From NCBI GenBank assembly GCA_016177865.1, contig JACOUJ010000182.1:1-5439 (forward strand): 5,439 bases of DNA, read 5' to 3'. This document shows, piece by piece, positions 1-5,439 of this stretch (its first letter is position 1; every line of letters starts with the position of its first letter). The notes beneath the pieces were generated by a model that saw nothing but the letters and a program-made list of their open reading frames with translations, was not told the DNA's origin and made no database searches. Position numbers and translations under genes: made by a program. Origin of the DNA: Candidatus Rokuibacteriota bacterium. Its GTDB lineage: Bacteria > Methylomirabilota > Methylomirabilia > Rokubacteriales > JACOUJ01.

Positions 1-790
1 CGCCCCGTTTTGAGGCCTGTATGAATTCTACCAGATGCGTGACTGGTTCCGATACGGTGATCTCGCTCTTGATCCGCTCGATTGCTTGCGTCCGATTGAG
101 GCCGGACCGGTAGAGGAGCCTAAAGGCTCTCTGGAGGTCCAGACGGATCTCAGCGGGAACGTCGTTACGACGGAGCCCCACCACGTTCACCGCGCGCGCC
201 TCGGCAGGATTGCCTTCCACGACGAAGTAGGGGGGGACATCCTGCGCGACTTTGGTCCACCCACCGATGTAAGCCATGGTTCCCACACGGCAGTAGGGGA
301 GTATTCCAGTGAGGCCGGAAATGACGGCTCGGTCCTCCACTTCCACGAAACCGGTGAGACCCGTGTAATTGACGATGACAATGCCATTCCCGAGACGGCA
401 GTCGTGCGCAATATGACTCCCCGCCATGATGAAATTGCCGTCTCCGATCGTCGTCCAGCCATCCTCTACCGAGGCCCTGTGGATCGTGACGTATTCCCTG
501 ATTCGATTCTCATTCCCAATCCTGACCCCGGAGTGCGTCCCTTCCCGATACTTCAAATCCTGCGGTGGGGTGCCGACGACGACCCCGGCGTACAACTGGC
601 AGCGCTCCCCGATCTCGACGTTCCCCTCGATGATGACGTGCGGGCCGATCTGGGTGTCACGCCCGACCCGGACCCCACCCCCGATCACGGCGTAGGGACC
701 GATCCGCACCCCTGAAGCCAGCTCCGCCTTTGGATCGACACTGGCCGTCTGGTGAATCTCCGTCGCTCCGTCGTGATGACGTTCGGTCAT
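1..790 (-). CDS. lpxA: LpxA-family acyl-ACP--UDP-N-acetylglucosamine O-acyltransferase (3' end cut by window edge)
   Basis: Reads from ATG at 790 through 263 codons without a stop to the left edge. E. coli LpxA has 262 residues and ends in a similar STRG stretch (here ASKRG), so only a few codons are probably missing. LpxA moves a 3-hydroxyacyl chain from ACP to the 3-OH of UDP-GlcNAc in the cytoplasm, the first step of lipid A synthesis. Residues about 12-190 are hexapeptide repeats of a left-handed beta helix, followed by the helical C-terminal domain (VNVVGLRR, LLYRSG). Conserved landmarks are QDLKY at 77-81, TIHR (His104 = E. coli His99), HIAHDC (His126 and catalytic His129 = His122, His125), GG176-177, AQDVPPY and Asn202/Arg207. 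Unusual: the positions of E. coli His144, His160 and Gln161 are Phe148, Leu164 and Pro165. It could be an LpxA paralogue with altered substrate or a lineage-specific LpxA. Family is firm; exact activity is less so. Confidence 0.88.
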   Translation of the reverse strand, partial: MTERHHDGATEIHQTASVDPKAELASGVRIGPYAVIGGGVRVGRDTQIGPHVIIEGNVEIGERCQLYAGVVVGTPPQDLKYREGTHSGVRIGNENRIREYVTIHRASVEDGWTTIGDGNFIMAGSHIAHDCRLGNGIVIVNYTGLTGFVEVEDRAVISGLTGILPYCRVGTMAYIGGWTKVAQDVPPYFVVEGNPAEARAVNVVGLRRNDVPAEIRLDLQRAFRLLYRSGLNRTQAIERIKSEITVSEPVTHLVEFIQASKRG

Positions 791-795
791 CAGTG

Positions 796-801
796 CTCCT
801 C
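796..801 (-). promoter_or_regulatory. Ribosome binding site of lpxA
   Basis: GAGGAG lies five bases before the ATG at 790 and overlaps the TGA stop of lpxD (802-800). This supports the chosen lpxA start and suggests that ribosomes ending lpxD can restart on lpxA. Confidence 0.75.
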
Positions 802-1846
802 AGTCCCGCGCCTCACCCAGCCGGGCCTCTAACGCCTCCAGGCGCTTTTCAAGGATGCGGACTGCCTTGAGGAGTTGGGGGAGCCGGCCGAGGGCGGCGA
901 TGACCCGTAATTCCTCGTCAAACGGCCGGGCCGGGCTCCCTGCGAGCTTCGCCCCCGGAGGCACATCGCGAATGACCGCTGACTGCCCTGCGACCTGGCT
1001 CCCCGCCCCAATGGTCATGTGATCGATCACGCCCGACTGCGGACCCAGAACCACGTCCCGGCCGATCCGCGAGGAACCGGCGATCCCCGCCTGCGCGACA
1101 AGGATGCTACGCTCCCCAATCACGACATTGTGAGCGATCTGGACGAGATTATCGATTTTGGTGCCTCGCCCGACGATCGTTTCTCCGACGGTGGCCCGGT
1201 CAATACAGACGTTCGCCCCGATTTCGACATCGTCCTCGATCACCACGGTCCCCACTTGTGGAACTTTCCGATGCGACTCACCGTCGAACACAAAACCGAA
1301 TCCATCCGCCCCCAGAACCGCCCCGGGATGGATGAGGCAGCGTCGACCCACGCGAACATCGGCCTGGATCGTCACATTGGCGTGGACCCGACTCCCCTCT
1401 CCGATCCGGGCCCGGGGCCCCACATAGACAAACGGAGCAAGAATCACCTCGGCCTCGATTACCGCCCCTGACTCCACGACCACGAAGGAAGAGATCGTCG
1501 CCTTCGGGTGGATAGTGGCATCGGGGGCAATCAGGGCTGACGGGGCGATGCCGGGAGGGAATGTGGGGGGAGGGTGGAAGAGTTCCAGGACAGTCGCGAA
1601 GGCCAAGCGCGGATTCTTGGCCCTCAAGACCGGACGGTCGGCGATGGCCAGGTTTGGCGGGGCGATGACCGCGGCTGCAGGACTCTGGGCGAGTCGGGAA
1701 AGATAGCTGGCCTCGGTGACCAGGACCAGCGTGCCTTCTTCGGCCCGTTCCAGGCTGGAGACATCCCTGATAGGGGTGGACGGATCTCCCTCGAGGCCGG
1801 CCCCGATCAGTCGGGCAATCTCACCCAGGGTGCGGACCGGGCTCAT
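800..1846 (-). CDS. lpxD: UDP-3-O-acylglucosamine N-acyltransferase LpxD
   Basis: Complete, 348 residues (E. coli 341). LpxD adds the second, N-linked 3-hydroxyacyl chain from ACP to UDP-3-O-acyl-GlcN, the third step of lipid A synthesis, in the cytoplasm as a homotrimer. Residues about 3-97 form the N-terminal uridine-binding domain, about 100-305 the hexapeptide left-handed beta helix, and about 308-345 a helical tail rich in Leu, Lys and Glu (LEKRLEALEARL). The active-site signature QIAHN gives His239 and IDHM gives His276, the same numbers as in E. coli. The GADGFGF motif at 179-185 is also typical. In the N-terminal domain the usual F-x-x-N-x-x-Y uracil-contact motif reads Leu42, Glu45, Tyr48. 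The gene starts 7 bases after skp stops and has no clear Shine-Dalgarno sequence, so translation is probably coupled to skp. The assignment is firm. Confidence 0.96.
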   Translation of the reverse strand: MSPVRTLGEIARLIGAGLEGDPSTPIRDVSSLERAEEGTLVLVTEASYLSRLAQSPAAAVIAPPNLAIADRPVLRAKNPRLAFATVLELFHPPPTFPPGIAPSALIAPDATIHPKATISSFVVVESGAVIEAEVILAPFVYVGPRARIGEGSRVHANVTIQADVRVGRRCLIHPGAVLGADGFGFVFDGESHRKVPQVGTVVIEDDVEIGANVCIDRATVGETIVGRGTKIDNLVQIAHNVVIGERSILVAQAGIAGSSRIGRDVVLGPQSGVIDHMTIGAGSQVAGQSAVIRDVPPGAKLAGSPARPFDEELRVIAALGRLPQLLKAVRILEKRLEALEARLGEARD

Positions 1847-1853
1847 AGCACAG

Positions 1854-2390
1854 CTATTTTTTCTTGGCCTTTTCCTGGTTGTAGAGCTTGATGATGTCTT
1901 CTGTCACGTCTGCCTCGGTATCCCCGTAAATGACCCCGGCGCCACGCTTTTCAAAAATCACCAGGTAGGCCTTCTCCTTTCCGTAGCGTTCAACGACCCC
2001 GCTAATTTCTTGAAGAAGCTTCTGGGTCATGCCCTGCTCCCTTCGCGCCAGCTCTTTCTCCAAATCCTCGGCAAGGCGGCGAAGATCCCGGATCTTTCGC
2101 TCGATCGACTCTTCCTTCTCTTTTCTCGCCTCTGGAGCCAGAAGGAGCCCCTTTTTCGTCACTTCGTCACGAAGCTTATCCACCTCATCCCGCCTGGCGT
2201 CGACTTGTTTTTGCATCCCGGCCTTCTCCTTTTCCAGGTCGTCTCGGGCGGCGACTCCAGCCGACGAACGAAGAAGGACCCTCTGGACGTCCACATAGCC
2301 CAGCCGGGTCGCGGCGGCTTGGGCAGTCCCAACAGACACGAGCCAGACGACTAATGCCCAACCGAACGCTCTGAATCTACCCTCTCTCAT
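1854..2390 (-). CDS. skp: Periplasmic outer-membrane-protein chaperone Skp/OmpH
   Basis: 178 residues from ATG at 2390 to TAG. Skp is a jellyfish-shaped trimer that holds unfolded outer-membrane proteins in the periplasm on their way to BamA. Residues 1-25 form a signal peptide: basic start (MREGRFR), hydrophobic core (WALVVWLVSV) and a likely cleavage after AQA. The mature part begins with the OmpH-type strand LGYVDVQRVL, continues with a long charged coiled coil (about 50-125) forming the tentacles, and closes with strands and helix (YLVIFEKR, VIYGDTEADVTEDIIKLYNQ). The tail is KAKKK. A GTG start at 2435 would add 15 residues, but AAAGGAG eight bases before the ATG and the normal signal peptide favour 2390. 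It follows bamA by 47 bases and precedes lpxD by 7, the usual neighbourhood. Sequence identity among Skp proteins is low, but context and ends agree. Confidence 0.93.
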   Translation of the reverse strand: MREGRFRAFGWALVVWLVSVGTAQAAATRLGYVDVQRVLLRSSAGVAARDDLEKEKAGMQKQVDARRDEVDKLRDEVTKKGLLLAPEARKEKEESIERKIRDLRRLAEDLEKELARREQGMTQKLLQEISGVVERYGKEKAYLVIFEKRGAGVIYGDTEADVTEDIIKLYNQEKAKKK

Positions 2391-2398
2391 CCGGTTCA

Positions 2399-2405
2399 CT
2401 CCTTT
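2399..2405 (-). promoter_or_regulatory. Ribosome binding site deciding the skp start
   Basis: AAAGGAG lies eight bases before the ATG at 2390, inside the bamA-skp gap. It is the strongest Shine-Dalgarno match in the window and argues against the longer GTG start at 2435, which lies upstream of it. Confidence 0.75.
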
Positions 2406-2437
2406 CCCGAGCCCTCCGCCACACCGAGCCTTCACGA

Positions 2438-4681
2438 TCAGAACGGCCCGCCGATACTGAACTGAAACTGCGACGTCTTTTCCCCTTCCTTCCGGTCCAG
2501 GTTGTACCCCCAGTCAAAGCGAATGGGTCCGATGGGGGAGAACCAGCGGAACCCTAACCCGGCTGACTTCCGGATGTCTTCCACGGCAAACCCTTTCCCA
2601 AAGCCGTATACGTCCCCCGCATCGAAAAAGGCGGCCAACCGAAAGTGAGGGATCAGTGGATAGGTCAGCTCGACGTTCCCAAAGAACATGGAGGTCCCGC
2701 CGATCTTTGCCCCGGTTTCATCGGTCGGAGACAGGGAGCGCACCTTGAGCCCCCGGATCGTGTTCGGCCCGCCGAGGAAGAAGCGCTCGAAGATCGGGAC
2801 CTCCTTCCCCCCGAACCCTTCCACCGCGCCGCCTTCGAGGTTGAAGCCGATGACGAAGTCCGCCGGCAGGGGAAAGAACCACGCGGTTGACGCGACCGAC
2901 TTGACGAATCGATTGTCCCCTCCCAGGCCGGCCACCTGGAGTGAGATGGAGTGACGCGACCCTCGGGTGGGCTCAAAGATATTATCGCGCGCGTCGCGTA
3001 CGAGACTCCCGGTGATGCTCGAGGTATCCGAAGTCCCTTCAGCCTCCTTCAGAGCTGTTGAGGCCTCGTTCTCCACGTCAGAGACCTTGGATCGCTCGAA
3101 CTTGTACGTGACGAACCCCCGAGTGAATTCCGTCAGAGGATAGCTCGCGCGGAGATCTCCTCCGGTTGATTTCTGGGAAAAGTCGCTGAAGACCCGGCTC
3201 GTATTGAAGATGTCGAACCCTGCCGCGATGGGGCGATCGAGAAAGTACGGCTCGGTGAATCCGAGGTTCGCCAGAGAGGAACTGCTCCCCAGCCGAGCGC
3301 GGAAAAACAGCTCCTGACCGCGACCGAAGAGGTTTCGTTGGCTCACGTCCAGGGTTCCCACGATTTTGTCAACGGAGCTGTATCCGACACCTACGGAGAA
3401 GAGTCCGGTAGGCCGCTCCTTCACTTCGACGTTGATCACGATTCGATCCGGGGTCGATCCGGGGACCGTGGAGATGGTGACCTCCTCGAAAAAGCCCAGG
3501 TTCAAGAGGCGCTGGCGACTTCGGATGAGCTTCTGCGTGGCATAGATCTCGCCCTCCGCGAGTCGCATCTCCCTCCGGATGACGGTTTCGCTGCTCCGGG
3601 TGTTGCCCGAAATGTTAATGCGCTCCACCCGCACCTCTGGCCCTTCTTTGATCTCAAACGAAATGTGGACGAGGCGCGTGGCCGGGTCGGTCGGGGTGAC
3701 AGGGTTGACCTCGGAGGCGGACCGGCCAATGCTGCTGTAAAGCTCGAAGATAGCCTGGGTGCTCTGGCGAAGGCGAGAGCGGCTAAAGACCTCACCCTCT
3801 TTGAGTCGAACCAGTCGCAGGATCTCTTCAGCGGGAAGGACCTGGGTCCCCTTCACGTCAATCTTTCCCACGCGGAACTGCGGTCCCTCCACGATCTTGA
3901 CCCGCAGCGTGACTCGTCCCCGGGATTCATCGACGAGGATGTCGTGGGACTCCACCCGGGCCTGCACGTACCCATGGTCGGCGTACAGCGCGACAATCCG
4001 ATCCATATCCTCGTCAAACAGCTTTCGCTGCGCCGTCCCCCGGAGGATGAAGAATTGCCGTTCCTGGGTCTGCATGGCGCCTTTAACCTGCGACGCGGTG
4101 AGGCCTTGATTGCCCTCGATCTCGATTCGCTCGATCCCCATCTTTCGCCCTTCGAAAATCAAGAAGGTCACCTGAACATCGCCCTCTAAGAGCCGCTCCA
4201 GGTCGGGGGTCACCTGCGCCCCGAAGTACCCCTGTTCCTCATAGTACGCGAGGATACGCTCGCTGACTGCCTGCACCTCCACGGGGTTATACAGGCCCCC
4301 CGGGCGGAGCGCGGCCTTCTCCTGAACGTCCTCCAGCCGGAGAGACTTGACGCCCTCGAAACGGACCTCGCGGACCAGGGGACGTTCCACCACCACGAAG
4401 ATGACCTTGACCCCTCCCTCAAAATCCTCGGTCCGCAGCTCGACATCATCGAAAAACCCCAGGGCGAAGACCGCCTTGACGTCATCCCTGAGCTTTCCGG
4501 GATCAAAAGATTCGCCGACCTTGGTCCGGATCCGAGCGAGAACGACCGCCGCCTGGACCCGCCGGTTTCCCTGGACGGCGAGGTCTTTCACGATGATAGG
4601 GCGAGGCTCCTGGGCTAGGAGGGGAAGGGACCAGAGGGTCCACACAAAAAAAATGGAGAATCCGATTCTCCTGGGTCCCAT
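2438..4681 (-). CDS. bamA: Outer membrane protein assembly factor BamA (Omp85)
   Basis: Complete, 747 residues (E. coli BamA 810). BamA is the central barrel of the BAM complex, which folds beta-barrel proteins into the outer membrane. A signal peptide occupies residues 1-23 (MGPRR, then a hydrophobic core ending LLA before QEP). Five POTRA domains follow at about 27-101, 102-179, 182-266, 269-347 and 350-423, each with the beta-turn signature (VQGNRR, FEGVKS, IEGNQG, VKGTQV, ISGNTR) and GFF or GYF motifs. The barrel covers about 424-747, with FTEPYF, RDNIFEPTRG, FERFFLGGPN and a C-terminal Phe (SIGGPF) as a beta-signal. The conserved loop-6 motif VRGF reads IRGL (642-645). The ATG at 4681 is preceded by AGGGG at a spacing of four and gives a normal signal peptide. 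A run of eight T lies in the signal-peptide codons. It is followed by skp, its functional partner. The assignment is firm. Confidence 0.97.
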   Translation of the reverse strand: MGPRRIGFSIFFVWTLWSLPLLAQEPRPIIVKDLAVQGNRRVQAAVVLARIRTKVGESFDPGKLRDDVKAVFALGFFDDVELRTEDFEGGVKVIFVVVERPLVREVRFEGVKSLRLEDVQEKAALRPGGLYNPVEVQAVSERILAYYEEQGYFGAQVTPDLERLLEGDVQVTFLIFEGRKMGIERIEIEGNQGLTASQVKGAMQTQERQFFILRGTAQRKLFDEDMDRIVALYADHGYVQARVESHDILVDESRGRVTLRVKIVEGPQFRVGKIDVKGTQVLPAEEILRLVRLKEGEVFSRSRLRQSTQAIFELYSSIGRSASEVNPVTPTDPATRLVHISFEIKEGPEVRVERINISGNTRSSETVIRREMRLAEGEIYATQKLIRSRQRLLNLGFFEEVTISTVPGSTPDRIVINVEVKERPTGLFSVGVGYSSVDKIVGTLDVSQRNLFGRGQELFFRARLGSSSSLANLGFTEPYFLDRPIAAGFDIFNTSRVFSDFSQKSTGGDLRASYPLTEFTRGFVTYKFERSKVSDVENEASTALKEAEGTSDTSSITGSLVRDARDNIFEPTRGSRHSISLQVAGLGGDNRFVKSVASTAWFFPLPADFVIGFNLEGGAVEGFGGKEVPIFERFFLGGPNTIRGLKVRSLSPTDETGAKIGGTSMFFGNVELTYPLIPHFRLAAFFDAGDVYGFGKGFAVEDIRKSAGLGFRWFSPIGPIRFDWGYNLDRKEGEKTSQFQFSIGGPF
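4646..4653 (-). repeat. Homopolymer of eight T in the bamA signal-peptide coding region
   Basis: The coding strand reads ATTTTTTTT across codons 10-12 of bamA (Ile-Phe-Phe). It is conspicuous in such GC-rich DNA. Gain or loss of one base would shift the frame within the signal peptide, so it is a possible slippage site and also a possible sequencing-error site. Confidence 0.7.
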
Positions 4682-4688
4682 GGGTCCC
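4673..4688 (-). repeat. Short direct repeat spanning the bamA start codon
   Basis: GGGACCC occurs twice with period nine on the coding strand, with the A and T of the ATG between the two copies; the start codon thus sits inside the palindrome CCCATGGG. The AGGGG ribosome-binding candidate (4686-4690) overlaps the upstream copy. Probably chance, but it touches the initiation region. Confidence 0.5.
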
Positions 4689-4690
4689 CT
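4686..4690 (-). promoter_or_regulatory. Probable ribosome binding site of bamA
   Basis: AGGGG lies four bases before the ATG at 4681. It is an imperfect and rather close Shine-Dalgarno match, but no better start with a better site is seen in the 44-base gap after clpC. Confidence 0.45.
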
Positions 4691-4725
4691 GGGCTGGCGC
4701 CCCGGGTCGGTGGGCGTGGGCCGGA

Positions 4726-5439
4726 TCAGTGTTCCGCCAACTCCAGCGGCGGCTCCACCTGCTGGGCCACGGAAAAGGTGAATTCCTCCCCCACCACCCC
4801 CACCTCGATTCGACCCTCGGGGAACTGCCCTCGGACGATCGTCTCGGCCAACGGGTCCTCGATGTACCTCTGAATGGTACGCCGAAGTTGGCGGGCCCCA
4901 TAGGTTGCGTCGAACCCTTTGGTGATCAAAAGATCCGCTGCCTGGGGGGTGAGCTCGATGCGGAGGTTTTTCTCTGCCAATTGCTTGTTGACGCGGTCAA
5001 TCATCAGGCCGATGATCCCCTTGATATGATCCACGCCCAGTGAATGGAAGACAATCACCTCGTCAATCCGGTTGAGAAACTCGGGACGGAACGCCCGCTT
5101 CAGCTCCTCCAGGACCCGCTCCTTCATCTTCTCGTACGAGGCGTCCTCCGAATCCGAGAGGAAGCCGGGACTCACGCGCTTGCCGATGAGCTGCGTCCCC
5201 AGGTTAGACGTCATGATCAGGATTGTATTCTTGAAGTCCACCACGTGCCCCAGGGAATCCGTGAGGCGCCCGTCGTCAAGCACCTGGAGGAGCATGTTGA
5301 AGACATCCGGATGGGCCTTTTCGATTTCGTCAAATAACACGACGGAGTAGGGCCGGCGTCGGACCTTCTCCGTGAGGACCCCTCCCTCTTCGTATCCTAC
5401 ATAACCAGGGGGAGCCCCGAGGAGCCGAGAGACCGAAAA
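4726..5439 (-). CDS. clpC: ATP-dependent Clp protease ATP-binding subunit ClpC (C-terminal part; 5' end outside window)
   Basis: The last 237 residues of a Hsp100 AAA+ unfoldase, open to the right edge; full ClpC proteins have about 810-850 residues, so about 70% is missing, including the N-domain, D1 and the D2 Walker A. ClpC unfolds proteins and feeds them to the ClpP peptidase in the cytoplasm. Seen in order: D2 pore loop GYVGYEEGG (5380-5406), Walker B VVLFDEIEKAHPDV, sensor-1 region IMTSNLG, a loop SPGFLSD where ClpC proteins carry the ClpP-binding VGF/LGF tripeptide, the arginine-finger region FRPEFLNRIDE, and sensor 2 GARQLRR, ending in a beta-rich tail. The stretch ELKRAFRPEFLNRIDEVIVF and the GF loop match ClpC better than ClpB (no ClpP loop) or ClpA. 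An in-frame GTG at 5340 is internal, not a start. It stops 44 bases before bamA, with no terminator seen between them, so read-through into bamA is possible. Confidence 0.94.
   Translation of the reverse strand, partial: FSVSRLLGAPPGYVGYEEGGVLTEKVRRRPYSVVLFDEIEKAHPDVFNMLLQVLDDGRLTDSLGHVVDFKNTILIMTSNLGTQLIGKRVSPGFLSDSEDASYEKMKERVLEELKRAFRPEFLNRIDEVIVFHSLGVDHIKGIIGLMIDRVNKQLAEKNLRIELTPQAADLLITKGFDATYGARQLRRTIQRYIEDPLAETIVRGQFPEGRIEVGVVGEEFTFSVAQQVEPPLELAEH

Larger units (their letters stand above)
1..5439 (-). other. Probable operon clpC-bamA-skp-lpxD-lpxA for outer-membrane biogenesis
   Basis: Five genes share the same strand, with gaps of 44, 47, 7 and 9 bases and no hairpin followed by a T run between them. 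bamA, skp, lpxD and lpxA form a widely conserved envelope cluster: BamA and Skp handle outer-membrane proteins, while LpxD and LpxA handle lipid A acylation. clpC upstream is a protein-quality-control gene and may only be a neighbour. Cotranscription is inferred from spacing; the cluster's own promoter may lie inside clpC or upstream of the window. Confidence 0.7.

Noticed and set aside
35..715. A 226-codon open frame on the plus strand at the left end
   Set aside because: It is antisense to the LpxA homologue. Its Asp/Pro-rich periodic text is the mirror of hexapeptide-repeat codons.
1019..1471. A 150-codon Asp-rich plus-strand frame
   Set aside because: Antisense to the LpxD beta-helix region; its repeated D/P pattern comes from the hexapeptide repeats on the other strand.
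1716..2354. A 212-codon plus-strand frame crossing the skp-lpxD junction
   Set aside because: Antisense to the start of lpxD and most of skp, both well supported; no ribosome site or known domain seen.
2391..2435. N-terminal extension of skp from GTG at 2435
   Set aside because: It would bury the signal peptide behind 15 extra residues, and the strong AAAGGAG site lies downstream of that GTG, correctly spaced for the ATG at 2390.
2391..2437. Terminator or promoter in the bamA-skp gap
   Set aside because: No GC stem followed by a T run and no convincing -35/-10 pair; the gap is filled by the ribosome site region of skp.
3338..4189. A 283-codon open frame on the plus strand inside bamA
   Set aside because: It lies wholly antisense to a clear BamA with POTRA signatures. 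Long antisense frames are expected in GC-rich genes; the translation shows no family motif.
4503..4901. A 132-codon minus-strand frame bridging clpC and bamA
   Set aside because: It is out of frame with both genes, which have firm family motifs; its Arg/Pro/Ser-rich text is typical of a shadow frame.
4726..5439. ClpB or ClpA instead of ClpC
   Set aside because: The loop SPGF at the ClpP-docking place and the stretch RAFRPEFLNRIDEVIVFHSL fit ClpC. ClpB lacks a ClpP loop, and ClpA has an IGL loop followed by a different FTPEFRNRLD-like stretch.

Overview
All five genes lie on the minus strand and form one tightly packed operon-like block, read from high to low coordinates: clpC (3' part, cut by the window's right edge), bamA, skp/ompH, lpxD and an lpxA-family gene (its last few codons cut by the left edge). 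The gaps are 44, 47, 7 and 9 bases. No stretch over 50 bases is non-coding, and I see no terminator or convincing promoter inside the block. I found no RNA gene, mobile element, CRISPR array or recent insertion.

The content points to a diderm, LPS-making bacterium. BamA and Skp act in outer-membrane protein assembly and periplasmic chaperoning, while LpxD and LpxA carry out acyl transfers early in lipid A synthesis. The DNA is GC-rich (about 60% by eye). A ClpC-type rather than ClpA-type unfoldase next to bamA argues against a typical gammaproteobacterium and fits lineages such as Methylomirabilota (NC10), Rokubacteria, Nitrospirota or deltaproteobacterial relatives. That placement is a guess from gene content only.

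Layout: 4726-5439 is the C-terminal half of the ClpC D2 AAA+ module. 2438-4681 is a complete BamA with signal peptide, five POTRA domains and a barrel ending in Phe. 1854-2390 is a Skp/OmpH chaperone with signal peptide and coiled coil. 800-1846 is LpxD. 1-790 is an LpxA homologue. The classic order is bamA-skp-lpxD-fabZ-lpxA; fabZ is absent here and lpxA follows lpxD directly.

The block is conventional as a whole and I see no wholly new system. The most interesting signal is in the two lipid A acyltransferases. The LpxA homologue keeps the catalytic His but has replaced two further conserved active-site histidines and a neighbouring Gln. LpxD keeps both active-site histidines but appears to have changed two of the three residues that hold the uracil ring in its N-terminal domain. 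Together with the missing fabZ, this suggests a divergent early lipid A pathway worth testing.
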